A DNA stretch of 64,000 nucleotides from assembly GCA_963966185.1 (NCBI GenBank), contig CAWZYM010000367.1:132501-196500 (forward strand). Reading direction: 5' to 3'. The stretch comes from Rhabditoides inermis. Its lineage: Eukaryota; Nematoda; Chromadorea; Rhabditida; Rhabditidae. The position numbers and the translations under genes were made by a program. The notes beneath the pieces are model-generated. The model did not search any database, was not told the origin of the DNA, and worked only from the letters and a program-made list of their open reading frames with translations. Numbering within the stretch: position 1 is the first letter of the stretch; the number at the start of each line of letters is the position of its first letter. Below, in pieces: positions 10,335-24,974 of this stretch.

Positions 10335-13298
10335 TCGGCCGACGTCGGCCGATGTCAACCGATGTTGGCAGATGAGGGCTGGAGTGAACAGAGAAACGTC
10401 GGCCGACGTCGGCCGATGTCAACCGATGCCGGCAGATGAGGGCTGAAGTGAACAGAGAAACGTCGGCCGACGTCGGCCGATGTCAACCGATGTTGGCAGA
10501 TGAGGGCTGAAGTGAACAGAGAAACGTCGGCCGACGTCGGCCGATGTCAACCGATGTTGGCAGATGAGGGCTGGAGTGAACAGAGAAACGTCGGCCGACG
10601 TCGGCCGATGTCAGCCGATGTTTTTTTTCGATGTCGGCGGATGATCGGTTGCGATGCGGGGTGGAGTTGACAGAAAAAAACGTCGGCCGACGTCGGCCGA
10701 TGTCAGCCATGTCAACCGATGTTGGCAGATGAGGGCTGGATTGAACAGAGAAACGTCGGCCGACGTCGGCCGATGTCAACCGATGTTGGCAGATGAGGGC
10801 TGGAGTGAACAGAGAAACGTCGGCCGACGTCGGCCGATGTCAACCGATGTTGGCTAGATGAGGGCTGAAGTGAACAGAGAAACGTCGGCCGACGTCAGCC
10901 GATATTGGTTGCGATGCGGGGTGGAGTTGACAGAAAAACGTCGGCCGACGTCGGCCGATGTCAACCGATGTTGGCTAGATGAGTGCTGGATTGAACAGAG
11001 AAACGTTGGCCGACGTCGGCCGATGTCAACCGATGTTGGCAGATGAGGGCTGGAGTGAACAGAGAAACGTCGGCCGACGTCGGCCGATGTCAACCGATGT
11101 TAGCAGATGAGGGCTGGAGTGGACAGAGAAACGTCGGCCGACGTCGGCCGATGTCAACCGATGTTGGCTAGATGAGTGCTGGATTGAACAGAGAAACGTT
11201 GGCCGACGTCGGCCGATGTCAACCGATGTTGGCAGATGAGGGCTGGAGTGAACAGAGAAACGTCGGCCGACGTCGGCCGATGTCAACCGATGTTAGCAGA
11301 TGAGGGCTGGAGTGGACAGAGAAACGTCGGCCGACGTCGGCCGATGTCAACCGATGTTAGCAGATGAGGGCTGGATTGAACAGAGAAACGTCAGCCAACG
11401 TCGGCCGACGTCGGCCGATGTCAGCCGATGTCGGTTGTGATGAGGAGTGGAGTTAACAGAGAAACGTCGGCGTCGGCCGATGTCAATTGAGGTTAGCAGA
11501 TGAGGCCTGGATTGAACAGAGAAACGTCGGCCGACGTCGGCCGACGTCGGCCGATGTCAGCCGATGTCGGTTGTGATGAGGAGTGGAGTTAACAGAGAAA
11601 CGTCGGCGTCGGCCGATGTCAATTGAGGTTAGCAGATGAGGCCTGGATTGAACAGAGAAACGTCGGCCGACGTCGGCCGATGTCAACCGATGTTGGCAGA
11701 TGAGGGCTGAAGTGAACAGGTGGAGTTGACAGAAAAAAACGTCGGCCGACGTCGGCCGATGTCAGCCATGTCAGCCGATATTGGTTGCGATGCGGGGTGG
11801 AGTTGACAGAGAAACGTCGGCCGACGTCGGCCGATGTCAACCGATGTTGGCAGATGAGGGCTGGAGTGAACAGAGAAACGTCGGCCGACGTCGGCCGATG
11901 TCAACCGATGCCGGCAGATGAGGGCTGAAGTGAACAGAGAAACGTCGGCCGACGTCGGCCGATGTCAACCGATGTTGGCAGATGAGGGCTGAAGTGAACA
12001 GAGAAACGTCGGCCGACGTCGGCCGATGTCAACCGATGTTGGCAGATGAGGGCTGGAGTGAACAGAGAAACGTCGGCCGACGTCGGCCGATGTCAGCCGA
12101 TGTTTTTTTTCGATGTCGGCGGATGATCGGTTGCGATGCGGGGTGGAGTTGACAGAAAAAAACGTCGGCCGACGTCGGCCGATGTCAGCCATGTCAACCG
12201 ATGTTGGCAGATGAGGGCTGGATTGAACAGAGAAACGTCGGCCGACGTCGGCCGATGTCAACCGATGTTGGCAGATGAGGGCTGGAGTGAACAGAGAAAC
12301 GTCGGCCGACGTCGGCCGATGTCAACCGATGTTGGCTAGATGAGGGCTGAAGTGAACAGAGAAACGTCGGCCGACGTCAGCCGATATTGGTTGCGATGCG
12401 GGGTGGAGTTGACAGAAAAACGTCGGCCGACGTCGGCCGATGTCAACCGATGTTGGCTAGATGAGTGCTGGATTGAACAGAGAAACGTTGGCCGACGTCG
12501 GCCGATGTCAACCGATGTTGGCAGATGAGGGCTGGAGTGAACAGAGAAACGTCGGCCGACGTCGGCCGATGTCAACCGATGTTAGCAGATGAGGGCTGGA
12601 GTGGACAGAGAAACGTCGGCCGACGTCGGCCGATGTCAACCGATGTTGGCTAGATGAGTGCTGGATTGAACAGAGAAACGTTGGCCGACGTCGGCCGATG
12701 TCAACCGATGTTGGCAGATGAGGGCTGGAGTGAACAGAGAAACGTCGGCCGACGTCGGCCGATGTCAACCGATGTTAGCAGATGAGGGCTGGAGTGGACA
12801 GAGAAACGTCGGCCGACGTCGGCCGATGTCAACCGATGTTAGCAGATGAGGGCTGGATTGAACAGAGAAACGTCAGCCAACGTCGGCCGACGTCGGCCGA
12901 TGTCAGCCGATGTCGGTTGTGATGAGGAGTGGAGTTAACAGAGAAACGTCGGCGTCGGCCGATGTCAATTGAGGTTAGCAGATGAGGCCTGGATTGAACA
13001 GAGAAACGTCGGCCGACGTCGGCCGACGTCGGCCGATGTCAGCCGATGTCGGTTGTGATGAGGAGTGGAGTTAACAGAGAAACGTCGGCGTCGGCCGATG
13101 TCAATTGAGGTTAGCAGATGAGGCCTGGATTGAACAGAGAAACGTCGGCCGACGTCGGCCGATGTCAACCGATGTTGGCAGATGAGGGCTGAAGTGAACA
13201 GGTGGAGTTGACAGAAAAAAACGTCGGCCGACGTCGGCCGATGTCAGCCATGTCAGCCGATATTGGTTGCGATGCGGGGTGGAGTTGACAGAAAAACG
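10335..13298 (+). repeat. 1482-bp higher-order repeat, two tandem copies
   Basis: From about 10335 the variant order repeats after 1482 bases (copies about 10335-11816 and 11817-13298). Each copy holds a T8 unit, two GGCTAG units, the GATATTGG unit and a pair of 136-bp sub-repeats. Part of the same block, without the 136-bp doubling, is at 4063-4980 (offset 6420). Confidence 0.85.
11387..11658 (+). repeat. 136-bp tandem sub-repeat, two copies
   Basis: A module with the shortened GTCGGTTGTGATGAGGAG unit, GTTAACAG, the GGCGTCGGCC decamer loss and the CAATTGAGGTTAGC unit is present twice with an offset of 136 bases. The doubled module is copied again at offset 1482 (about 12869-13140). Elsewhere, for example near 16600-16740, the module is single. 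Confidence 0.8.
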
Positions 13299-15953
13299 TC
13301 GGCCGACGTCGGCCGATGTCAACCGATGTTAGCAGATGAGGGCTGGAGTGGACAGAGAAACGTCGGCCGACGTCGGCCGATGTCAACCGATTTTGGCTAG
13401 ATGAGTGCTGGATTGAACAGAGAAACGTTGGCCGACGTCGGCCGATGTCAACCGATGTTGGCAGATGAGGGCTGGAGTGAACAGAGAAAACGTCGGCCGA
13501 CGTCGGCCGATGTCAACTGATGTTAGCAGATGAGGGCTGGAGTGGACAGAGAAACGTCGGCCGACGTCGGCCGATGTCAACCGATGTTGGCAGATGAGGG
13601 CTGGAGTGAACAGAGAAACGTCGGCCGACGTCGGCCGATGTCAACCGATGTTGGCAGATGAGTGCTGGATTGAACAGAGAAACGTCGGCCGACGTCGGCC
13701 GATGTCAACCGATGCCGGCAGATGAGTGCTGGATTGAACAGAGAAACGTTGGCCGACGTCGGCCGATGTCAACCGATGTTAGCAGATGAGGGCTGGAGTG
13801 GACAGAGAAACGTCGGCCGACGTCGGCCGATGTCAACCGATGTTAGCAGATGAGGGCTGGAGTGGACAGAGAAAGGTCGGCCGACGTCGGCCGATGTCAA
13901 CCGATGTTGGCAGATGAGGGCTGGAGTGAACAGAGAAACGTCGGCCGACGTCGGCCGATGTCAACCGATGTTAGCAGATGAGGGCTGGATTGAATAGAGA
14001 AACGTTGGCCGACGTCGGCCGATGTCAACCGATGTTGGCAGATGAGGGCTGGAGTGAACAGAGAAACGTCGGCCGACGTCGGCCGATGTCAACCGATGTT
14101 AGCAGATGAGGGCTGGAGTGGACAGAGAAACGTCGGCCGACGTCGGCCGATGTCAACCGATGTTAGCAGATGAGGGCTGGATTGAACAGAGAAACGTCGG
14201 CCAACGTCGGCCGACGTCGGCCGATGTCAGCCGATGTCGGTTGTGATGAGGAGTGGAGTTAACAGAGAAACGTCGGCGTCGGCCGATGTCAACCGATGTT
14301 GGCAGATGAGGACTGAAGTGAACAGAGAAACGTCGGCCGACGTCGGCCGATGTCAACCGATGTTGGCAGATGAGGGCTGGAGTGAACAGAGAAACGTCGG
14401 CCGACGTCGGCCGATGTCAGCCGATGTTTTTTTTCGATGTCGGCGGATGATCGGTTGCGATGCGGGGTGGAGTTGACAGAAAAAAACGTCGGCCGACGTC
14501 GGCCGATGTCAGCCATGTCAACCGATGTTGGCAGATGAGGGCTGGATTGAACAGAGAAACGTCGGCCGACGTCGGCCGATGTCAACCGATGTTGGCAGAT
14601 GAGGGCTGGAGTGAACCGAGAAACGTCGGCCGACGTCGGCCGATGTCAACCGATGTTGGCTAGATGAGGGCTGAAGTGAACAGAGAAACGTCGGCCGACG
14701 TCAGCCGATATTGGTTGCGATGCGGGGTGGAGTTGACAGAAAAACGTCGGCCGACGTCGGCCGATGTCAACCGATGTTGACAGATGAGGGCTGGAGTGAA
14801 CAGAGAAACGTTGGCCGACGTCGGCCGATGTCAACCGATGTTGGCAGATGAGGGCTGGAGTGAACAGAGAAACGTCGGCCGACGTCGGCCGATGTCAACC
14901 GATGTTAGCAGATGAGGGCTGGAGTGGACAGAGAAACGTCGGCCGACGTCGGCCGATGTCAACCGATGTTAGCAGATGAGGGCTGGATTGAACAGAGAAA
15001 CGTCGGCCAACGTCGGCCGACGTCGGCCGATGTCAGCCGATGTCGGTTGTGATGAGGAGTGGAGTTAACAGAGAAACGTCGGCGTCGGCCGATGTCAATT
15101 GAGGTTAGCAGATGAGGGCTGGATTGAACAGAGAAACGTCGGCCGACGTCGGCCGATGTCAGCCATGTCAGCCGATATTGGTTGCGATGCGGGGTGGAGT
15201 TGACAGAAAAACGTCGGCCGACGTCGGCCGATGTCAACCGATGTTGGCAGATGAGGGCTGGAGTGAACAGAGAAACGTCGGCCGACGTCGGCCGATGTCA
15301 ACCGATTTTGGCTAGATGAGTGCTGGATTGAACAGAGAAACGCTGGCCGACGTCGGCCGATGTCAACCGATGTTGGCAGATGAAGGCTGGAGTGAACAGA
15401 GAAACGTCGGCCGACGTCGGCCGATGTCAACCGATGTTGGCAGATGAGGGCTGGAGTGAACAGAGAAACGTCGGCCGACGTCGGCCGATGTCAACCGATG
15501 CCGGCAGATGAGGGCTGAAGTGAACAGAGAAACGTCGGCCGACGTCGGCCGATGTCAATTGAGGTTAGCAGATGAGGGCTGGATTGAACAGAGAAACGTC
15601 GGCCAACGTCGGCCGATGTCGGCCGATGTTTGTCGATGTCGGCGGATGAATACTGGAGTTGACAGAAAAACGTCGGCCGACGTCGGCCGATGTCAGCCGA
15701 TGTCGGTTGTGATGAGGAGTGGAGTTAACAGAGAAACGTTGGCCGACGTCGGCCGATGTCAACCGATGTTAGCAGATGAGGGCTGGAGTGGACAGAGAAA
15801 CGTCGGCCGACGTCGGCCGATGTCAACCGATGTTAGCAGATGAGGGCTGGAGTGGACAGAGAAACGTCGGCCGACGTCGGCCGATGTCAACCGATGTTGG
15901 CAGATGAGGGCTGGAGTGAACAGAGAAACGTCGGCCGACGTCGGCCGATGTCA
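13230..15953 (+). repeat. Second copy of the 2.7-kb block
   Basis: Distal copy of 4977-7700 in the same orientation at offset 8253. Shared rare features include the GAATAGAG linker (5742 and 13995), the GAACCGAG linker and the GCTGGCC decamer, which makes independent origin unlikely. Confidence 0.85.
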
Positions 15954-18900
15954 GCCGATGTTTTTTTTCGATGTCGGCGGATGATCGGTTGCGATGCGGG
16001 GTGGAGTTGACAGAAAAAAAACGTCGGCCGACGTCGGCCGATGTCAGCCATGTCAACCGATGTTGGCAGATGAGGGCTGGATTGAACAGAGAAACGTCGG
16101 CCGACGTCGGCCGATGTCAACCGATGTTGGCAGATGAGGGCTGGAGTGAACAGAGAAACGTCGGCCGACGTCGGCCGATGTCAACCGATGTTGGCTAGAT
16201 GAGGGCTGAAGTGAACAGAGAAACGTCGGCCGACGTCAGCCGATATTGGTTGCGATGCGGGGTGGAGTTGACAGAAAAACGTCGGCCGACGTCGGCCGAT
16301 GTCAACCGATGTTGACAGATGAGGGCTGGAGTGAACAGAGAAACGTCGGCCGACGTCGGCCGATGTCAACCGATGTTGGCTAGATGAGTGCTGGATTGAA
16401 CAGAGAAACGTTGGCCGACGTCGGCCGATGTCAACCGATGTTGGCAGATGAGGGCTGGAGTGAACAGAGAAACGTCGGCCGACGTCGGCCGATGTCAACC
16501 GATGTTAGCAGATGAGGGCTGGAGTGGACAGAGAAACGTCGGCCGACGTCGGCCGATGTCAACCGATGTTAGCAGATGAGGGCTGGATTGAACAGAGAAA
16601 CGTCGGCCAACGTCGGCCGACGTCGGCCGATGTCAGCCGATGTCGGTTGTGATGAGGAGTGGAGTTAACAGAGAAACGTCGGCGTCGGCCGATGTCAATT
16701 GAGGTTAGCAGATGAGGCCTGGATTGAACAGAGAAACGTCGGCCGACGTCGGCCGATGTCAACCGATGTTGGCAGATGAGGGCTGAAGTGAACAGAGAAA
16801 CGTCGGCCGACGTCGGCCGATGTCAACCGATTTTGGCTAGATGAGTGCTGGATTGAACAGAAAAACGTTGGCCGACGTCGGCCGATGTCAACCGATGTTG
16901 GCAGATGAGGGCTGGAGTGAACAGAGAAACGTCGGCCGACGTCGGCCGATGTCGGCCGATGTTAGCAGATGAGGGCTGGATTGAACAGAGAAACGTCGGC
17001 CGACGTCGGCCGATGTCAACCGATGTTGGCAGATGAGGGCTGGAGTGAACAGAGAAACGTCGGCCGACGTCGGCCGATGTCAACCGATTTTGGCTAGATG
17101 AGTGCTGGATTGAACAGAAAAACGTTGGCCGACGTCGGCCGATGTCAACCGATGTTGGCAGATGAGGGCTGGAGTGAACAGAGAAACGTCGGCCGACGTC
17201 GGCCGATGTCAACCGATGTTAGCAGATGAGGGCTGGATTGAACAGAGAAACGTCGGCCAACGTCGGCCGATGTCGGCCGATGTTAGCAGATGAGGGCTGG
17301 ATTGAACAGAGAAACGTCGGCCGACGTCGGCCGATGTCAACCGATGTTGGCAGATGAGGGCTGGAGTGAACAGAGAAACGTCGGCCGACGTCGGCCGATG
17401 TCAACCGATGTTGGCAGATGAGGGCTGGAGTGAACAGAGAAACGTCGGCCGACGTCGGCCGATGTCAACCGATGTTAGCAGATGAGGGCAGGAGTGGACA
17501 GAGAAACGTCGGCCGACGTCGGCCGATGTCAACTGATGCCGGCAGATGAGTGCTGGATTGAACAGAGAAACGTTGGCCGACGTCGGCCGATGTCAACCGA
17601 TGTTAGCAGATGAGGGCTGGAGTGGACGGAGAAACGTCGGCCGACGTCGGCCGATGTCAACCGATGTTAGCAGATGAGGGCTGGAGTGGACAGAGAAACG
17701 TCGGCCGACGTCGGCCGATGTCAACCGATGTTAGCAGATGAGGGCTGGATTGAACAGAGAAACGTCGGCCAACGTCGGCCGACGTCGGCCGATGTCAGCC
17801 GATGTCGGTTGTGATGAGGAGTGGAGTTAACAGAGAAACGTCGGCGTCGGCCGATGTCAATTGAGGTTAGCAGATGAGGGCTGGATTGAACAGAGAAACG
17901 TCGGCCGACGTCGGCCGATGTCAGCCATGTCAGCCGATATTGGTTGCGATGCGGGGTGGAGTTGACAGAAAAACGTCGGCCGACGTCGGCCGATGTCAAC
18001 CGATGTTGGCAGATGAGGGCTGGAGTGAACAGAGAAACGTCGGCCGACGTCGGCCGATGTCAACCGATTTTGGCTAGATGAGTGCTGGATTGAACAGAGA
18101 AACGCTGGCCGACGTCGGCCGATGTCAACCGATGTTGGCAGATGAGGGCTGGAGTGAACAGAGAAACGTCGGCCGACGTCGGCCGATGTCAACCGATGTT
18201 GGCAGATGAGGGCTGGAGTGAACAGAGAAACGTCGGCCGACGTCGGCCGATGTCAACCGATGCCGGCAGATGAGGGCTGAAGTGAACAGAGAAACGTCGG
18301 CCGACGTCGGCCGATGTCAATTGAGGTTAGCAGATGAGGGCTGGATTGAACAGAGAAACGTCGGCCAACGTCGGCCGATGTCGGCCGATGTTTGTCGATG
18401 TCGGCGGATGAATACTGGAGTTGACAGAAAAACGTCGGCCGACGTCGGCCGATGTCAGCCGATGTCGGTTGTGATGAGGAGTGGAGTTAACAGAGAAACG
18501 TTGGCCGACGTCGGCCGATGTCAACCGATGTTAGCAGATGAGGGCTGGAGTGGACAGAGAAACGTCGGCCGACGTCGGCCGATGTCAACCGATGTTAGCA
18601 GATGAGGGCTGGAGTGGACAGAGAAACGTCGGCCGACGTCGGCCGATGTCAACCGATGTTGGCAGATGAGGGCTGGAGTGAACAGAGAAACGTCGGCCGA
18701 CGTCGGCCGATGTCAACCGATGCCGGCAGATGAGGGCTGAAGTGAACAGAGAAACGTCGGCCGACGTCGGCCGATGTCAACCGATGTTGGCAGATGAGGA
18801 CTGAAGTGAACAGAGAAACGTCGGCCGACGTCGGCCGATGTCAACCGATGTTGGCAGATGAGGGCTGGAGTGAACAGAGAAACGTCGGCCGACGTCGGCC

Positions 18901-21900
18901 GATGTCAGCCGATGTTTTTTTTCGATGTCGGCGGATGATCGGTTGCGATGCGGGGTGGAGTTGACAGAAAAAAACGTCGGCCGACGTCGGCCGATGTCAG
19001 CCATGTCAACCGATGTTGGCAGATGAGGGCTGGATTGAACAGAGAAACGTCGGCCGACGTCGGCCGATGTCAACCGATGTTGGCAGATGAGGGCTGGAGT
19101 GAACAGAGAAACGTCGGCCGACGTCGGCCGATGTCAACCGATGTTGGCTAGATGAGGGCTGAAGTGAACAGAGAAACGTCGGCCGACGTCAGCCGATATT
19201 GGTTGCGATGCGGGGTGGAGTTGACAGAAAAAAACGTCGGCCGACGTCGGCCGATGTCAGCCATGTCAACCGATGTTGGCAGATGAGGGCTGGAGTGAAC
19301 AGAGAAACGTCGGCCGACGTCGGCCGATGTCAACCGATGTTAGCAGATGAGGGCTGGAGTGGACAGAGAAACGTCGGCCGACGTCGGCCGATGTCAACCG
19401 ATGTTAGCAGATGAGGGCTGGATTGAACAGAGAAACGTCGGCCAACGTCGGCCGACGTCGGCCGATGTCAGCCGATGTCGGTTGTGATGAGGAGTGGAGT
19501 TAACAGAGAAACGTCGGCGTCGGCCGATGTCAATTGAGGTTAGCAGATGAGGCCTGGATTGAACAGAGAAACGTCGGCCGACGTCGGCCGATGTCAACCG
19601 ATGTTGGCAGATGAGGGCTGAAGTGAACAGGTGGAGTTGACAGAAAAAAAACGTCGGCCGACGTCGGCCGATGTCAGCCATGTCAGCCGATATTGGTTGC
19701 GATGCGGGGTGGAGTTGACAGAAAAACGTCGGCCGACGTCGGCCGATGTCAACCGATGTTGGCAGATGAGGGCTGGAGTGAACAGAGAAACGTCGGCCGA
19801 CGTCGGCCGATGTCAACCGATTTTGGCTAGATGAGTGCTGGATTGAACAGAAAAACGTTGGCCGACGTCGGCCGATGTCAACCGATGTTGGCAGATGAGG
19901 GCTGGAGTGAACAGAGAAACGTCGGCCGACGTCGGCCGATGTCAACCGATGTTAGCAGATGAGGGCTGGATTGAACAGAGAAACGTCGGCCGACGTCGGC
20001 CGATGTCAACCGATGTTGGCAGATGAGGGCTGGAGTGAACAGAGAAACGTCGGCCGACGTCGGCCGATGTCAACCGATGTTGGCTAGATGAGGGCTGAAG
20101 TGAACAGAGAAACGTCGGCCGACGTCAGCCGATATTGGTTGCGATGCGGGGTGGAGTTGACAGAAAAACGTCGGCCGACGTCGGCCGATGTCAACCGATG
20201 TTGACAGATGAGGGCTGGAGTGAACAGAGAAACGTCGGCCGACGTCGGCCGATGTCAACCGATGTTGGCTAGATGAGTGCTGGATTGAACAGAGAAACGT
20301 TGGCCGACGTCGGCCGATGTCAACCGATGTTGGCAGATGAGGGCTGGAGTGAACAGAGAAACGTCGGCCGACGTCGGCCGATGTCAACCGATGTTAGCAG
20401 ATGAGGGCTGGAGTGGACAGAGAAACGTCGGCCGACGTCGGCCGATGTCAACCGATGTTAGCAGATGAGGGCTGGATTGAACAGAGAAACGTCGGCCAAC
20501 GTCGGCCGACGTCAACCGATGTTGGCAGATGAGGGCTGAAGTGAACAGGTGGAGTTGACAGAAAAAAACGTCGGCCGACGTCGGCCGATGTCAGCCATGT
20601 CAGCCGATATTGGTTGCGATGCGGGGTGGAGTTGACAGAAAAACGTCGGCCGACGTCGGCCGATGTCAACCGATGTTGGCAGATGAGGGCTGGAGTGAAC
20701 AGAGAAACGTCGGCCGACGTCGGCCGATGTCAACCGATTTTGGCTAGATGAGTGCTGGATTGAACAGAAAAACGTTGGCCGACGTCGGCCGATGTCAACC
20801 GATGTTGGCAGATGAGGGCTGGAGTGAACAGAGAAACGTCGGCCGACGTCGGCCGATGTCAACCGATGTTAGCAGATGAGGGCTGGATTGAACAGAGAAA
20901 CGTCGGCCAACGTCGGCCGATGTCGGCCGATGTTAGCAGATGAGGGCTGGATTGAACAGAGAAACGTCGGCCGACGTCGGCCGATGTCAACCGATGTTGG
21001 CAGATGAGGGCTGGAGTGAACAGAGAAACGTCGGCCGACGTCGGCCGATGTCAACCGATGTTGGCAGATGAGGGCTGGAGTGAACAGAGAAACGTCGGCC
21101 GACGTCGGCCGATGTCAACCGATGTTAGCAGATGAGGGCAGGAGTGGACAGAGAAACGTCGGCCGACGTCGGCCGATGTCAACTGATGCCGGCAGATGAG
21201 TGCTGGATTGAACAGAGAAACGTTGGCCGACGTCGGCCGATGTCAACCGATATTAGCAGATGAGGGCTGGAGTGGACGGAGAAACGTCGGCCGACGTCGG
21301 CCGATGTCAACCGATGTTAGCAGATGAGGGCTGGAGTGGACGGAGAAACGTCGGCCGACGTCGGCCGATGTCAACCGATGCCGGCAGATGAGGGCTGAAG
21401 TGAACAGAGAAACGTCGGCCGACGTCGGCCGATGTCAACCGATGTTGGCAGATGAGGGCTGGAGTGAACAGAGAAACGTCGGCCGACGTCGGCCGATGTC
21501 AACCGATGCCGGCAGATGAGGGCTGAAGTGAACAGAGAAACGTCGGCCGACGTCGGCCGATGTCAACCGATGTTGGCAGATGAGGGCTGGATTGAACAGA
21601 GAAACGTCGGCCAACGTCGGCCGATGTCGGCCGATGTTAGCAGATGAGGGCTGGATTGAACAGAGAAACGTCGGCCGACGTCGGCCGATGTCAACCGATG
21701 TTGGCAGATGAGGGCTGGAGTGAACAGAGAAACGTCGGCCGACGTCGGCCGATGTCAACCGATGTTGGCAGATGAGGGCTGGAGTGAACAGAGAAACGTC
21801 GGCCGACGTCGGCCGATGTCAACCGATGTTAGCAGATGAGGGCAGGAGTGGACAGAGAAACGTCGGCCGACGTCGGCCGATGTCAACTGATGCCGGCAGA

Positions 21901-22319
21901 TGAGTGCTGGATTGAACAGAGAAACGTTGGCCGACGTCGGCCGATGTCAACCGATGTTAGCAGATGAGGGCTGGAGTGGACGGAGAAACGTCGGCCGACG
22001 TCGGCCGATGTCAACCGATGTTAGCAGATGAGGGCTGGAGTGGACGGAGAAACGTCGGCCGACGTCGGCCGATGTCAACCGATGCCGGCAGATGAGGGCT
22101 GAAGTGAACAGAGAAACGTCGGCCGACGTCGGCCGATGTCAACCGATGTTGGCAGATGAGGGCTGGAGTGAACAGAGAAACGTCGGCCGACGTCGGCCGA
22201 TGTCAACCGATGCCGGCTGATGAGGGCTGAAGTGAACAGAGAAACGTCGGCCGACGTCGGCCGATGTCAACCGATGTTGGCAGATGAGGGCTGGAGTGAA
22301 CAGAGAAACGTCGGCCGAC

Positions 22320-24652
22320 GTCGGCCGATGTCAACCGATGTTAGCAGATGAGGGCTGGAGTGGACAGAGAAAGGTCGGCCGACGTCGGCCGATGTCAACC
22401 GATGTTGGCAGATGAGGGCTGGATTGAACAGAGAAACGTCGGCCAACGTCGGCCGATGTCGGCCGATGTTTGTCGATGTCGGCGGATGAATACTGGAGTT
22501 GACAGAAAAACGTCGGCCGACGTCGGCCGATGTCAGCCGATGTCGGGTGTGATGAGGAGTGGAGTTAACAGAGAAACGTCGGCGTCGGCCGATGTCAATT
22601 GAGGTTAGCAGATGAGGGCTGGATTGAACAGAGAAACGTCGGCCGACGTCGGCCGATGTCAACCGATGTTGGCAAATGAAGGCTGGAGTGAACAGAGAAA
22701 CGTCGGCCGACGTCGGCCGATGTCAACCGATGTTAGCAGATGAGGGCTGGAGTGGACAGAGAAACGTCGGCCGACGTCGGCCGATGTCAACCGATGTTAG
22801 CAGATGAGAGCTGGATTGAACAGAGAAACGTCGGCCAACGTCGGCCGACGTCGGCCGATGTCAGCCGATGTCGGTTGTGATGAGGAGTGGAGTTAACAGA
22901 GAAACGTCGGCGTCGGCCGATGTCAATTGAGGTTAGCAGATGAGGGCTGGATTGAACAGAGAAACGTCGGCCGACGTCGGCCGATGTCAACCGATGTTGG
23001 CAGATGAGGGCTGAAGTGAACAGGTGGAGTTGACAGAAAAAAAACGTCGGCCGACGTCGGCCGATGTCAGCCATGTCAGCCGATATTGGTTGCGATGCGG
23101 GGTGGAGTTGACAGAAAAACGTCGGCCGACGTCGGCCGATGTCAACCGATGTTGGCAGATGAGGGCTGGAGTGAACAGAGAAACGTCGGCCGACGTCGGC
23201 CGATGTCAACCGATTTTGGCTAGATGAGTGCTGGATTGAACAGAAAAACGTTGGCCGACGTCGGCCGATGTCAACCGATGTTGGCAGATGAGGGCTGGAG
23301 TGAACAGAGAAACGTCGGCCGACGTCGGCCGATGTCAACCGATGTTAGCAGATGAGGGCTGGAGTGGACAGAGAAAGGTCGGCCGACGTCGGCCGATGTC
23401 AACCGATGTTGGCAGATGAGGGCTGGAGTGAACAGAGAAACGTCGGCCGACGTCGGCCGATGTCAACCGATGTTAGCAGATGAGGGCTGGATTGAACAGA
23501 GAAACGTCGGCCAACGTCGGCCGATGTCGGCCGATGTTAGCAGATGAGGGCTGGATTGAACAGAGAAACGTCGGCCGACGTCGGCCGATGTCAACCGATG
23601 TTGGCAGATGAGGGCTGGAGTGAACAGAGAAACGTCGGCCGACGTCGGCCGATGTCAACCGATGTTGGCAGATGAGGGCTGGAGTGAACAGAGAAACGTC
23701 GGCCGACGTCGGCCGATGTCAACCGATGTTAGCAGATGAGGGCAGGAGTGGACAGAGAAACGTCGGCCGACGTCGGCCGATGTCAACTGATGCCGGCAGA
23801 TGAGTGCTGGATTGAACAGAGAAACGTTGGCCGACGTCGGCCGATGTCAACCGATGTTAGCAGATGAGGGCTGGAGTGGACGGAGAAACGTCGGCCGACG
23901 TCGGCCGATGTCAACCGATGTTAGCAGATGAGGGCTGGAGTGGACGGAGAAACGTCGGCCGACGTCGGCCGATGTCAACCGATGCCGGCAGATGAGGGCT
24001 GAAGTGAACAGAGAAACGTCGGCCGACGTCGGCCGATGTCAACCGATGTTGGCAGATGAGGGCTGGAGTGAACAGAGAAACGTCGGCCGACGTCGGCCGA
24101 TGTCAACCGATGCCGGCAGATGAGGGCTGAAGTGAACAGAGAAACGTCGGCCGACGTCGGCCGATGTCAAACGATGTTGGCAGATGAGGGCTGAAGTGAA
24201 CAGAGAAACGTCGGCCGACGTCGGCCGATGTCAACCGATGTTGGCAGATGAGGGCTGGAGTGAACAGAGAAACGTCGGCCGACGTCGGCCGATGTCAGCC
24301 GATGTTTTTTTTCGATGTCGGCGGATGATCGGTTGCGATGCGGGGTGGAGTTGACAGAAAAAAACGTCGGCCGACGTCGGCCGATGTCAGCCATGTCAAC
24401 CGATGTTGGCAGATGAGGGCTGGATTGAACAGAGAAACGTCGGCCGACGTCGGCCGATGTCAACCGATGTTGGCAGATGAGGGCTGGAGTGAACAGAGAA
24501 ACGTCGGCCGACGTCGGCCGATGTCAACCGATGTTGGCTAGATGAGGGCTGAAGTGAACAGAGAAACGTCGGCCGACGTCAGCCGATATTGGTTGCGATG
24601 CGGGGTGGAGTTGACAGAAAAACGTCGGCCGACGTCGGCCGATGTCAACCGA
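22320..24652 (+). repeat. Second copy of the 2.3-kb block
   Basis: Copy of 2216-4548 at offset 20104, in the same orientation. It carries a private A at 24171. The original lies at the very edge of the array beside unique sequence, while this copy is internal. Confidence 0.85.
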
Positions 24653-24974
24653 TGTTGACAGATGAGGGCTGGAGTGAACAGAGAAACGTCGGCCGACGTC
24701 GGCCGATGTCAACCGATGTTGGCTAGATGAGTGCTGGATTGAACAGAGAAACGTTGGCCGACGTCGGCCGATGTCAACCGATGTTGGCAGATGAGGGCTG
24801 GAGTGAACAGAGAAACGTCGGCCGACGTCGGCCGATGTCAACCGATGTTAGCAGATGAGGGCTGGAGTGGACAGAGAAACGTCGGCCGACGTCGGCCGAT
24901 GTCAACCGATGTTAGCAGATGAGGGCTGGATTGAACAGAGAAACGTCAGCCAACGTCGGCCGATGTCAGCCGAT

